Source: Rhodococcus sp. ARC_M6 (lineage in GTDB: Bacteria; Actinomycetota; Actinomycetes; Mycobacteriales; Mycobacteriaceae). Taken from it: 60,643 nucleotides of DNA. The position numbers were made by a program, and so were the translations under genes. Location of the stretch: assembly GCF_022810305.1 (NCBI RefSeq), contig NZ_JALGQH010000036.1, forward strand, positions 1 through 60,643, written 5' to 3'. Below the pieces are notes generated by a model that searched no databases, was not told the origin of the DNA, and saw only the letters and a program-made list of their open reading frames with translations. Positions within the stretch are counted from its first letter, which is position 1. Each line of letters starts with the position of its first letter. This document shows, in pieces, positions 26,371-34,698 of the stretch.

Positions 26371-27012
26371 ATGACGGGGGCAACAAGAATTACCGGGGAT
26401 ACTTCAGCGCGGACCAAGATCATCGAGGCAGCACGACGCGTCTTCATGAATCCTGGTTATGCGGCAGCGACCATCAAACTACTCGCCGAGGCAGCCGAAG
26501 TTTCGGTGCAAAGTGTGTACTTCGTCTTCGGCAACAAACCAAGTGTCTTGGCAGCAGTACTCGATGATTCGGTGAGCGGCGACGAGGCAAGGGTGAACAC
26601 TCTCGATCGGCCTTGGGTGGCAGCCGCGCTCGGTGCTCCGCACCCGCTCGGGCAACTCCGAATTCAGGTACATCACGGACGGCTCATCCTCGAAAGAACT
26701 GCAGATATCCTGCTGGCTTTGCGGGCTGCCGCATCCGCCGACGAAGACGCAGCACTTCTCTGGCATATCAATCGCGAGCAGCGTCGAACTGTTCAGCAGC
26801 ACCTCATGATCGGACTTGTCGAGAAAGCGCCGACCGTCAACCTCGAGACTGCGGTGAGTACTGCACTCAGCTTGTCGAGCGCCGAAACCTTTACCGATCT
26901 GGTGATCGATGCGGGCTGGAGCGGTCAACGCTACGAGGAGTGGGTAGTCGACACTCTCTCGGCAACCCTCGGCCTGGACCGGCAACCGAAATCCAGGCCG
27001 CGAAGCGGCTGA
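26371..27012 (+). CDS. TetR-family transcriptional regulator
   Basis: 213 residues from ATG 26371. The N-terminal helix-turn-helix has the TetR pattern: IIEAARRVFMNPGYAAATIK, LAEAAEVSVQSVYFVFGNK. The C-terminal ligand domain has no specific family marks. The stop is adjacent to the end of the converging PAS gene. A palindrome just upstream may be its own operator. The target genes and ligand are unknown; no transporter or enzyme gene is divergently paired with it. Confidence 0.9.
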   Translation: MTGATRITGDTSARTKIIEAARRVFMNPGYAAATIKLLAEAAEVSVQSVYFVFGNKPSVLAAVLDDSVSGDEARVNTLDRPWVAAALGAPHPLGQLRIQVHHGRLILERTADILLALRAAASADEDAALLWHINREQRRTVQQHLMIGLVEKAPTVNLETAVSTALSLSSAETFTDLVIDAGWSGQRYEEWVVDTLSATLGLDRQPKSRPRSG

Positions 27013-27453
27013 TCAGCCGATCGGATTGTCCAAGGTGTGACGCGGGTTGTTCCACAGACGCTCGGTCAGATCGTGCAGAACCGCCAGCGTGATCGTGTCG
27101 TCGTCGCGGCGAAGCAACGACTGACTGACCGTCGCACGCACCAAAGTGCTGTCGGCGTGCACAAATTCCTTGATGGACCCCGGCTCCGAACTCAACTCGC
27201 GGTGGGCCTGCTCAGCACTGACGTCGTCGGCATCCTTGTCATACAGGATGTCCTGCAAACGCAGTGCTGAGACGGCCTTTTTGGGGTAACCCATCATGTC
27301 CGCGAACGACGGATTGGCAAAGACAATGCTTCCGTCACGGTGCACGGCCATCACCGGCACGGGCAATCTGTCGAGCAGGATCAGAGCCGGCATCTGCTCC
27401 AGATCAGCTATCGGTGATTGCGTCGGCGGCGCAACATTGCGGCGGCGTTCCAT
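27013..27453 (-). CDS. Stand-alone PAS-domain protein
   Basis: 146 residues from ATG 27453 after GAGAGGA; an in-frame start at 27477 is also possible. One PAS domain: LDRLPVPVMAVHRDGSIVFA, NPSFADMMGYPKKAV, then the second half ending in LAVLHDLTERLW. No kinase, GGDEF or HTH is fused to it, so it probably binds a ligand or partner and passes the signal by protein contact. Convergent with the TetR gene with no gap. Confidence 0.8.
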   Translation of the reverse strand: MERRRNVAPPTQSPIADLEQMPALILLDRLPVPVMAVHRDGSIVFANPSFADMMGYPKKAVSALRLQDILYDKDADDVSAEQAHRELSSEPGSIKEFVHADSTLVRATVSQSLLRRDDDTITLAVLHDLTERLWNNPRHTLDNPIG

Positions 27454-27564
27454 AACACGTCCTCTCATGTTGCCCAAGTCGACAACAGTCTAGCGTCCCA
27501 GCAAATGATCGGTTGTCTACCGGTTCCCCAGACGTGTCGGGGCATGACGACGCAGTCGGCGAGA

Positions 27565-28299
27565 TCAGGCTGCGAACACCGACTGATCTGTAGTCAACGC
27601 TCCGTCGACCACCCGATAGACAACATCCATCCGATGCAGATGACCGCGATCGTGAGTGACGAGAAGGGTTGCCGCCTCACGTTCTCGCACCACCCCGATG
27701 ATCAGATCCATCACTGCGGCACCACGCTCCTGATCGAGAGCACTCGTCGGCTCGTCGACCACGAGGAGTTGCGGATCGTTCATCAACGCGCGCGCAAGAT
27801 TCACTCGCTGACGCTGCCCGCCCGACAGTTGCGCAGGCCGCTTTCCGCTCTGATCCGCCAATCCGACGGCGTCGAGCAAATCCATCGCTTTCTCTTTCAC
27901 AGCCTTGCGCTGCGCCCGTGACGTGAACACCGACTGACCCAAATGTGCCATCACCTCGAGCTGTTCCAGAGCCGTCAACGACGACACAAGATTGGACTGC
28001 TGGAACACGATCCCGATCGAATTGCGTCGTAACTCAGACGCAGCCTTACGGCTGAGCGCAGCGATGTCGGTGCTGCCTTCCGGCGTACGGAAGTAGACGT
28101 GACCCGAATCCGGACGGATGAGCGTCGACGCCACCGCGAGCAGGGTGGACTTGCCCGAGCCCGACGGTCCGGTAATCGCCGCAATCTCGCCGCGGCGCAA
28201 GCTCAACGACACATTGTCGAGCGCCGTGATCCGCGACTGGCCGTCGGGGAAGGTGAGGTTGACGTTCTGGAGATCGAGAACAGTGCTGCCGATTGTCAT
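27565..28299 (-). CDS. ABC transporter ATP-binding protein (MacB/LolD type)
   Basis: 244 residues. Walker A GPSGSGKSTLL (about residues 40-50), signature LSGGQRQRV, Walker B LLVVDEPTSALD and the switch His in LLVTHDRGH. The type is that of ATPases pairing with FtsX-like permeases, which do not import but export or act mechanically on envelope substrates. The start overlaps the stop of the permease gene by 4 bp. Divergent two-component genes lie upstream of the permease and probably control the pair. Confidence 0.93.
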   Translation of the reverse strand: MTIGSTVLDLQNVNLTFPDGQSRITALDNVSLSLRRGEIAAITGPSGSGKSTLLAVASTLIRPDSGHVYFRTPEGSTDIAALSRKAASELRRNSIGIVFQQSNLVSSLTALEQLEVMAHLGQSVFTSRAQRKAVKEKAMDLLDAVGLADQSGKRPAQLSGGQRQRVNLARALMNDPQLLVVDEPTSALDQERGAAVMDLIIGVVREREAATLLVTHDRGHLHRMDVVYRVVDGALTTDQSVFAA

Positions 28300-29342
28300 C
28301 GTGTGCTCCCTAGGGCTGTGAGTGGATCTGTGGTCACGAGGAAACGGAGGGCGAACGCTGCGCCGACCAATCCGAGTCCGATGAGCGCCAATGCCGGGAC
28401 CAACGTGGTCGAGAGACTCAGCACGAACGGCATCGCGCCACCCATGAGAGTTCCTGCGATTGCCGTCAATCCGATACCGATCGACACGCCGATCAGCAGA
28501 ACGATGAACGCCTGACCCAAGGCATCGCGCACAAGCGAACCTGTTGTCGCGCCAAGCGCTTTCAGCGTCGCGACGTCAGGCATGCGCTGGATGGTCCACA
28601 CCGTGAAGAACGCGCCGATCACCAGAGCCGAGATCGCGAAGAGCATGAAGGTCATCAGCGTCAACGAGCCGTTCTCAGCTGCGTAGGATCCGATGGCCTG
28701 GAGCGAACCGCTCACCGTCGTCGACGTAGTGCCCGCTGCAGAATTGATTGCCGAAGCGTCCGACGCTCCGGAAACCGCGAGGATTGTCGCTACCCCGCCG
28801 CGCGGATTTGCATCCTGCCAATCACCGAGTGTCATCCAGACAACAGGAGTGTGGCTGTACCAGTCGTCGCCGCGAACCGCAGTGACGGTGAACTGGTCGG
28901 CACCCACACTTATGCGGTCACCGGCAGCGGCGCCCAAATCGCGAGCCGCGCCTTCACTGAGGACAACCGTTCCCGGCGCACCCGGCGTCAAGTCACCGAA
29001 ACCGCTGTCCGCACCGAACAGCGACACCGACTGCTGGTTGGAACCCACCAATCCTGCTTTTCCGCGGGCAATTCCCACCGGGTCGACAGTCTTTGCGCCC
29101 GCCGTCCAGGCCTTGAGCTGATCTGCGGTGATCGCCGATTCGTCGAACGACGCTCCCGAACCGGTATCGGCGAAAACGACGGTATCGGCCTTCATTGATT
29201 CGATGGCAGAAACGTTCTGATGACGGAGCCCAGCGGTCAAACCGCTGAGAAAACTGACCAGAAGTGCAACCATCAGAACCACTACCGAGATCAACGCGAA
29301 ACGACCTCGCGCTGCTCGTAAGTCCCTCATTGCGACAAACAC
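28296..29342 (-). CDS. FtsX/MacB-like ABC permease
   Basis: 348 residues from GTG 29342 after AGGAAAGG; an ATG at 29330 is an alternative. One N-terminal membrane helix (ALISVVVLMVALLVSFLSGL), a large external domain (about 45-220), then three C-terminal helices with the FtsX-type segment AISALVIGAFFTVWTIQRMP and DVATLKALGAT. It forms an exporter with the following ATPase. The divergent histidine kinase starts 153 bp away. Confidence 0.9.
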   Translation of the reverse strand: MFVAMRDLRAARGRFALISVVVLMVALLVSFLSGLTAGLRHQNVSAIESMKADTVVFADTGSGASFDESAITADQLKAWTAGAKTVDPVGIARGKAGLVGSNQQSVSLFGADSGFGDLTPGAPGTVVLSEGAARDLGAAAGDRISVGADQFTVTAVRGDDWYSHTPVVWMTLGDWQDANPRGGVATILAVSGASDASAINSAAGTTSTTVSGSLQAIGSYAAENGSLTLMTFMLFAISALVIGAFFTVWTIQRMPDVATLKALGATTGSLVRDALGQAFIVLLIGVSIGIGLTAIAGTLMGGAMPFVLSLSTTLVPALALIGLGLVGAAFALRFLVTTDPLTALGSTR

Positions 29343-29482
29343 TGTGAATTCCTTTCCTGTGCTTGCCTCTACACTCCCGCTGATTCACACTCTTTCCATC
29401 ACACCTCGGACGGACATCGCGGCCACCGAAAGTACGACTCTTCGTTACAACTTTCGATGGATGGCGACCGCCCGAATCTGGT

Positions 29483-29496
29483 TATGCTGGGCGGGA
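29483..29496 (+). promoter_or_regulatory. -10 box of a probable leaderless promoter (histidine kinase)
   Basis: TATGCT (29483-29488) is followed by exactly 7 bases and then the ATG at 29496, so transcription would start at the A of the start codon. No other ribosome site is correctly spaced. This is the usual arrangement of leaderless mRNAs in actinobacteria; no clear -35 is seen. Confidence 0.4.
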
Positions 29497-30659
29497 TGCA
29501 TCGATCACCGCTCACACCCGTCTTTGCCGGCCTTCAGCTCGGCCTGCATGTGCTTGTAGTCGCGCTGACCGGTGTCGTGTTCCTCCGGGCAATCGTCGAC
29601 GAGTCCACACTGACGCCCTACATCGTTTCTCTGTCGGTGATCTTTGCCGCCGTCTACCTGTTCGGGGTGTTCAAGCGCCTGCGCGGCAATGCTGCACGCT
29701 GGTGGCTGGCCGCACTGACCTTGGTGTGGATAGTCCTGATGGCGTTGTCCGCCGAGGCTGCCTATCTCGTATTCGGTCTCTTCTTCCTGTACGTGCACCT
29801 TCTCCGACGACCCTGGAGCCTGATCGCAGTAGTCGTCACTACCGCGATCTCCGTGATCGGTACAGCCCTGCATCGGGAATGGTCGGTTGCGGGCGCGATC
29901 GGACCGATCATCGGCGCCGCGGTCGCCGTCGCGATCGGACTCGGCTATCAAGCGCTGTATCGCGAAGCAGCCGAGCGTGGTCGCCTCATCGACGAATTGA
30001 TGAACACACGAGAAGAATTGGCAGCGACGTCACGGGAAGCCGGCAAGTTCGCCGAGCGCGAGCGGTTGGCGGCCGAAATTCATGACACGGTGGCACAAGG
30101 ACTTTCAAGTATTCAGATGCTGCTGCACGCTGCCGAACGGGCCGATCCGGAAAGTCCCGCCATTCGACAGATCAGTCTCGCCCGTGAAGCCGCCGCCGAC
30201 AGTCTCGCCGAAACCAGGCAGCTGATAGCGGAATTGACACCGGCAGCCCTCGACGGCCAGTCATTGGCTGACGCACTCGGCCGCATCTGCGAACGTGCGG
30301 CGAGTGCCGACTTGGAGGCTCACGCCGTTATCGAAGGTGACGCGATAGCGTTGCCGATGCCCCTCGAAGCCACCCTGGTCCGCATCGCGCAGGGCGCAGT
30401 AGCCAATGTGCTTCGGCACTCCGAAGCCACCAGGATGGCCGTGACCCTCACCTACTCCGAAGACACCGTGAGCCTCGATATCGTCGACAACGGAATCGGT
30501 TTCGACGTAGCGGCACTCGACCGGGGACCGGTCGAATCCTTCGGGCTCAATGCCATTCGACGACGCGTCCAACTACAGGGCGGCACCTTCGACATCGAAT
30601 CCGAACCCGGCCACTCGGCCGTCACCGTAACTTTTCCCCTCCAAGACGGTGAAGAATGA
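29496..30659 (+). CDS. Sensor histidine kinase (NarL/LiaS type)
   Basis: 387 residues from ATG 29496. Five or six hydrophobic segments in residues 10-160 form a membrane sensor with hardly any extracellular domain. The HisKA_3 box is AEIHDTVAQGLSSIQ (phosphorylated His about residue 196), and the ATPase domain has VANVLRHSEAT and DNGIGFD. The next gene, a NarL-type regulator, overlaps by 4 bp. It is divergent from an FtsX/MacB-like ABC exporter, so the pair probably senses envelope damage or an antimicrobial and controls that exporter. Confidence 0.92.
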   Translation: MHRSPLTPVFAGLQLGLHVLVVALTGVVFLRAIVDESTLTPYIVSLSVIFAAVYLFGVFKRLRGNAARWWLAALTLVWIVLMALSAEAAYLVFGLFFLYVHLLRRPWSLIAVVVTTAISVIGTALHREWSVAGAIGPIIGAAVAVAIGLGYQALYREAAERGRLIDELMNTREELAATSREAGKFAERERLAAEIHDTVAQGLSSIQMLLHAAERADPESPAIRQISLAREAAADSLAETRQLIAELTPAALDGQSLADALGRICERAASADLEAHAVIEGDAIALPMPLEATLVRIAQGAVANVLRHSEATRMAVTLTYSEDTVSLDIVDNGIGFDVAALDRGPVESFGLNAIRRRVQLQGGTFDIESEPGHSAVTVTFPLQDGEE

Positions 30660-31273
30660 TCCGGTTGCTCTTGGCTGACGATCACGCCATCGTTCGCGCC
30701 GGCTTGCGCGCCTTGCTCGAGAGTGAAACGGACATCGAGGTAATCGGCGAAGCCGGGACAGCCGAAGAAGCAATCGCGTTCTGTGCCACCACTCCAGTCG
30801 ACTTGGTACTCATGGATTTACGCTTCGGCGCCGGCAAATCCGGAGTCGACGCCACCCGCGCCGTCTGCGCCCTGCCGAACCCGCCCCACGTTCTGGTGGT
30901 GACCAATTACGACACCGACGCCGATATCCTCAGCGCCGTCGAGGCCGGAGCAAGTGGCTACCTCCTCAAGGACACTCCGCCTTCCGAACTGCTCGCGGCC
31001 GTCCGCTCCGCAGCGGCGGGAGACAGCGTCCTATCCCCCTCGATCGCATCCAAGTTGATGACCCGCGTCCGAAAGCCCGAAACCAGCCTCAGCCCAAGGG
31101 AGATCGAGGTTCTGAAGCTGGTTGCCGCCGGCAAGTCGAACCGCGAAATCGGCAAGGAACTATTCCTCAGCGAGACCACCGTAAAATCGCACCTGGTCCA
31201 CATCTTCGGCAAATTAGGTGTGAAATCTCGAACCTCGGCCGTCGCCCGGGCACGGGAACTCGGCTCGATCTAA
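30656..31273 (+). CDS. NarL/LuxR-family response regulator
   Basis: 205 residues. Receiver domain with acidic pocket LLADDH, phosphorylated Asp in LVLMDLRFG (about residue 54) and Lys in GYLLKDT; C-terminal LuxR helix-turn-helix SPREIEVLKLVAAGKSNREI, ETTVKSHLVHIFGKLGV. Co-translated with the upstream kinase (ATGA). Probable targets are its own operon and the divergent ABC exporter. The sequence after the stop to 31410 has a 12-bp palindrome ATGCAATTGCAT (31314-31325) of unknown use. Confidence 0.93.
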   Translation: MIRLLLADDHAIVRAGLRALLESETDIEVIGEAGTAEEAIAFCATTPVDLVLMDLRFGAGKSGVDATRAVCALPNPPHVLVVTNYDTDADILSAVEAGASGYLLKDTPPSELLAAVRSAAAGDSVLSPSIASKLMTRVRKPETSLSPREIEVLKLVAAGKSNREIGKELFLSETTVKSHLVHIFGKLGVKSRTSAVARARELGSI

Positions 31274-31409
31274 GGCTAATACGAGGATCGGCTCGACCCA
31301 GTTGTTCGATCGAATGCAATTGCATATCAACAACTCTCGAGAGAACTTTCTCGAAAACCTGTCCGAAATGTCTCTAGGAATCGAAATCCTGTTCGATGAG
31401 AATTAGCTC

Positions 31410-32650
31410 ATGGAGAATCGGGAAGCGTGGCAACTGGACAGCGAGGGTCTCAAAGTAGAGGCCCTCGACCTGGTCCGCGCCCGCCACGGCCTGCAATCGC
31501 GCCTGGTGCACCTCGTTGTCGAAATGTTCACTCGTGACGCTCTTCCCGACACAGGCTTCCGCGCTATCGCCCAGTGGCTGCACCGATCCACCAACCTCGA
31601 GATCGGCGAATGCAGCCAACTGGTCAGCCTCGCACGGTTGTTCATGTTCGAACCCGTAGTCGCACAATCCTTTCACGACGGTGATATCGATATGCAGAAG
31701 GCACGGCAGGTGGCCCAGTTCTGCCAGCACCCACCCAAGAACATGCATACCGCGGACATCGAGAAGGCCCGCGACATCCTGCTGGACCTCGCTTCGAAGA
31801 AGGTTTCCGACTGCGACGGAAGTCCGAGCGGCCATCCAGCGTATCGAAAAGAAGTATGGCAATCGCGACGACGGAGTCCCCGTCGGGGAAGATTCTTCAG
31901 CGTAACGAGTTCTACGCCTCCAAAGGTTTGTACGGCCGCGTCAGCGTGAAAGGTGACCTCGACGCCGTCAGCGGTGCCCGGTTGATCGCGCTACTGTCCG
32001 GACTGTCGAAGCCGACTCCCGAAATTGACGGCGTGAAAGATGCTCGCACCCCGGCCCTTCGACGTGCCGACGGTTTCTGTGAGATGTTGCGCCGCTTCGA
32101 GATGGCTGGCCTCGGCCCCGTCGAAGGTGGCGTCAAACCGCACCTGACGATTACGGCTACTGCGAAAGACCTCACGGATCTGCAAGCTCTCAAGGACCTT
32201 TTGCCGTCCACCGAAGAACTCGGGTATGCGATCACCAACTGGGCCGGCCCCGTCAGCCTCGACAGTGCCCGCATGCTGGCGTGCGATTGCACGGTCACCC
32301 GAATCCTGCTCGACCAGAACGGTGTTCCGCTCGATCATGGACTCGACGAGCGAACAGCGACAGTCCCGCAGCGGCGAGCTTTGGCCGTCAGAGATGGCGG
32401 ATGCGCTTTTCCTGGCTGCGGCACTCCGGCCGGATGGTGCGACGCCCACCATATTGTTCATTGGATGGACAGTGGCCCAACAGATTTCGACAACCTCATA
32501 CTTTTGTGCGGTCACCACCATCGGTTACTGCACCACACCGAGTGGAGTGTCGAGATCGGGGATGATCGGAAAACCCGGTTCTATCCGCCGATGTCGGTGG
32601 ATCCGTATCAGGTTCCGATATCGGGGAACAGTCCGCCGACAGCAGCCTGA
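31410..32650 (+). pseudogene. DUF222/HNH endonuclease gene (13E12-type) broken by two frameshifts
   Basis: Three frames join to one protein. 31410 to about 31800 gives the DUF222 half (LVSLARLFMFEPVVAQSFHDG, in part). The next frame gives TEVRAAIQRIEKKYGNRDD. The third frame runs from about 31900 to 32650 with RNEFYASKGLYGRVSVKGDL and the HNH nuclease centre: CAFPGC ... WCDAHHIVHW ... LCGHHHRLLHH. Homology order is kept, so two small insertions or deletions lie within about 100 bp. The nuclease motif itself is intact. Either a real pseudogene or sequencing errors. This family is often present in many copies in actinobacteria. Confidence 0.8.
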
Positions 32651-32669
32651 ACAACCGAATAGTCAACGG

Positions 32670-32701
32670 GTGCACCGGGGCAGAAACATGCCTCGGTGCA
32701 C
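32670..32701. terminator. Hairpin terminator
   Basis: GTGCACCGGGGCA pairs with TGCCTCGGTGCAC (one G-T pair) around GAAACA. It lies between the ends of the broken HNH gene and the converging Arg/Gly-rich gene. Confidence 0.75.
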
Positions 32702-32730
32702 GGCGGCGTGCGAGAGTGAAAGCACCGTGA

Positions 32731-33135
32731 TCACTTAGCTGTTGTATCAGTGGATGTTTCAGTCGGGGTTTCGGCCGGCTCAGTTTCTGCAGGCTTCTCG
32801 GCCAGCAGTTCGAACAGTGCACGGCGCGCTTCGGCAAGAACCGCCTCGGCCTTGGCCACCTGCTCGGGCGTTCCACCGGCGGCTACCGCGATAACGGCAC
32901 CTCGGAGAAGTCCCATTTCCGGACGCAATGTTGCGCCGGATTCAGTGAAGTCCGGGCGGCCGAATCCACGATGACCAGAGCCTCGATGATCGGGGCGGCC
33001 GCGCCGGCCTTCGGGACGGCCTTCGAATCCGCGACCTCCGCGAGGTCCATGTTCACGGCGTCCACGACGTTCATGGTCACGTCCGCAATCTTCACGGCGT
33101 TCTTGCAGTTCTGGGTTGTTGTTTGGGGCGTACAT
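32731..33135 (-). CDS. Small Arg/Gly-rich protein with acidic Thr/Glu tail
   Basis: 134 residues from ATG 33135, with a clear AGGAGG five bases before it. Residues 10-65 are very rich in Arg, Gly and His (RGGRGFEGRPEGRRGR), like an RGG nucleic-acid-binding region. Then comes a helical segment (LLRGAVIAVAAGGTPEQVAK, AEAVLAEARRALFELLAEK) and a low-complexity end (ETEPAETPTETSTDTTAK). No known family is recognised. Tandem repeats TATCGAC(G/A)ATA lie just upstream and probably control it. Confidence 0.65.
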   Translation of the reverse strand: MYAPNNNPELQERREDCGRDHERRGRREHGPRGGRGFEGRPEGRRGRPDHRGSGHRGFGRPDFTESGATLRPEMGLLRGAVIAVAAGGTPEQVAKAEAVLAEARRALFELLAEKPAETEPAETPTETSTDTTAK

Positions 33136-33169
33136 GTTGTCCTCCTGGACGGTTTGTATTTACTTGACG

Positions 33170-33191
33170 TATCGACGATATATCGACAATA
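33170..33191. promoter_or_regulatory. Tandem 11-bp repeat between divergent genes (possible operator)
   Basis: TATCGACGATA and TATCGACAATA follow each other directly. The first is a palindrome except for its centre base. They lie 34 bases before the Arg/Gly-rich gene (minus strand) and 59 bases before proline dehydrogenase (plus strand), where a PadR- or TetR-type factor could control either. No regulator gene adjoins. Confidence 0.45.
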
Positions 33192-33250
33192 GATCGAACG
33201 CAAGGGTTGGAAGAATAATTCCCGGAATCTCACGAACGTAGGCTGAGGCC

Positions 33251-34192
33251 GTGAACAATGACCTGCAAGCTCAGGCTGCCGACGTACTTCGGCGTCTCGC
33301 GCTCGATGAAACGTTGAAAGCACGCACGATGGCGGACGCCACGTCGGCAGCACTCGCACGTCGAGTCGCCGATCGCTACGTCGCCGGCGAAACGATCGAC
33401 GACGCCTTCGATCGCCTACCCGCAATCATTGCCCGCGGACACAAAGGCAGCATTGAATACACCGGAGAGAGTGTTCGCGATTCCGAACTCGCAAACTCCG
33501 AAACCGACGTATTCGTCGAAGTTGCAGAGCGCATCGGCACGACGGGCGTCGACAGCACGGTGTCCTTCGATCTCTCACACATCGGCCTCGTAGTTGATCC
33601 GGAACTGTGCTACAACAACGTCATTCGCCTAGCCGAGGCAACCGAGCGAGCCGGTACCGAGTTGATGATCTCAGCCGAGGGGTCCGATCGCACTGATCTG
33701 GTTCTCGATATGCATGCCCGGCTGGCAGAGCGATTTACCCACGTAGGCATCACTGTTCAGGCACGACTGCATCGAACCGCCGAGGACATCACGACTCTCC
33801 TGGGGCGTCCCGGCCGTATCCGTGTGGTGAAAGGCGCTTTCCTGGAACCGGATTCGATCGCTTATCCGCGCGGAAGCGCGCAATTGCGCAACGCCTACCT
33901 GAAGTACGTGTCACAGATCGTGGACGCTGGTCACCCGATTGCGATTGCAACGCATGATCGCGACATCATCGAAGCGGTATGCACAGAACATGATTCGGCA
34001 CTGAAGGCCGACCATGTCGAGTTCGAAATGTTGCTGGGCCTCGGAACCGAGCAACTCGATGCTCTGAGCGCGGCGGGCTTCACCACTCGCGAATACGTGC
34101 TCTTCGGAACCGAGTGGTGGCTCTACGTACTCAATCGTATTGCCGAAGAACCGGAACGGGTCTACACAGCACTCATCGACGCTGCCGGCTGA
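33251..34192 (+). CDS. Proline dehydrogenase (monofunctional)
   Basis: 313 residues from GTG 33251. The PutA-type FAD barrel is recognisable from SFDLSHIGL, ISAEGSDRTDLVLD, VQARLHRTAED, RVVKGAF (FAD-binding Lys), AIATHDRDI and EFEMLLGLG. It oxidises proline to pyrroline-5-carboxylate at the membrane, passing electrons to quinone. About 310 residues is the usual size of the actinobacterial single-domain enzyme. No P5C dehydrogenase adjoins; GabD2 nearby uses succinic semialdehyde. A strong terminator follows. Confidence 0.88.
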   Translation: MNNDLQAQAADVLRRLALDETLKARTMADATSAALARRVADRYVAGETIDDAFDRLPAIIARGHKGSIEYTGESVRDSELANSETDVFVEVAERIGTTGVDSTVSFDLSHIGLVVDPELCYNNVIRLAEATERAGTELMISAEGSDRTDLVLDMHARLAERFTHVGITVQARLHRTAEDITTLLGRPGRIRVVKGAFLEPDSIAYPRGSAQLRNAYLKYVSQIVDAGHPIAIATHDRDIIEAVCTEHDSALKADHVEFEMLLGLGTEQLDALSAAGFTTREYVLFGTEWWLYVLNRIAEEPERVYTALIDAAG

Positions 34193-34206
34193 TCAGAACA
34201 CCAGAC

Positions 34207-34243
34207 AAAGCGGGCCGCACTCGATATGAGTGCGGCCCGCTTT
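34207..34243. terminator. Perfect 16-bp hairpin, bidirectional terminator
   Basis: AAAGCGGGCCGCACTC and GAGTGCGGCCCGCTTT pair perfectly around GATAT, with A and T tracts at the two ends. It lies between proline dehydrogenase and the converging SRPBCC gene. Confidence 0.92.
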
Positions 34244-34251
34244 TGTGGGTA

Positions 34252-34695
34252 CTACTTTTCGAGAAACGCCTTGATGCGCGTCAGTGTGGTTTCGATACCG
34301 CTCTGCATCAGCTGATCTCGGCCCCGCCCCAGCACTCCACTTCCGGACAGAATTCGCACGTGGAGTGGCGCCGACGCAAAGACCTCGCGGGTCTCGGTGA
34401 GCAGGGTTCCCGCATCGGAGGGTTCCACGAGGAAAGTCCACCGAGCCTTCGACTCGTCCACTTCGAAGGAAAACTTCTGACCATCAACAACTTCAGTGAC
34501 AGTGCAGCGAGTGCTCCAGCGAATCAGACCATGCTTGTTGGTGCCGATGAACTTCGCACTAACTGTCCCTGGCTTTCCGGAAGTCCACTTGCCGCCGGTG
34601 TTTTCGGGACTGAAGCGACCCATTCCTTCGAGGTCGCTGACCACTGCCCAGACCGCTGACGGTGTTGCCTCGATATAAGCGCTTGCGCGTTCCAC
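34252..34695 (-). CDS. SRPBCC-family (START/polyketide cyclase-like) protein
   Basis: 147 residues. The helix-grip pattern is seen: SAYIEATPSAVWAVVSDLEG at the start, GRFSPENTGGKW, WSTRCTVTEVVDGQKFSFEV, and a long C-terminal helix. Such proteins bind a hydrophobic ligand in a cavity; most have no known reaction. It starts 3 bases after the stop of gabD2 and is probably translated with it. The link to succinic semialdehyde metabolism is only by position. Confidence 0.8.
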   Translation of the reverse strand: MERASAYIEATPSAVWAVVSDLEGMGRFSPENTGGKWTSGKPGTVSAKFIGTNKHGLIRWSTRCTVTEVVDGQKFSFEVDESKARWTFLVEPSDAGTLLTETREVFASAPLHVRILSGSGVLGRGRDQLMQSGIETTLTRIKAFLEK

Positions 34696-34698
34696 CCG

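Noticed and set aside
27007..27018. GGCTGATCAGCC palindrome between the TetR and PAS genes
   Set aside because: Only 12 bases with no loop and no T-run; too weak to call a terminator.
31314..31325. ATGCAATTGCAT palindrome after the response regulator
   Set aside because: Perfect 12-mer but short, AT-rich and not placed near a recognisable promoter; not enough to call an operator.
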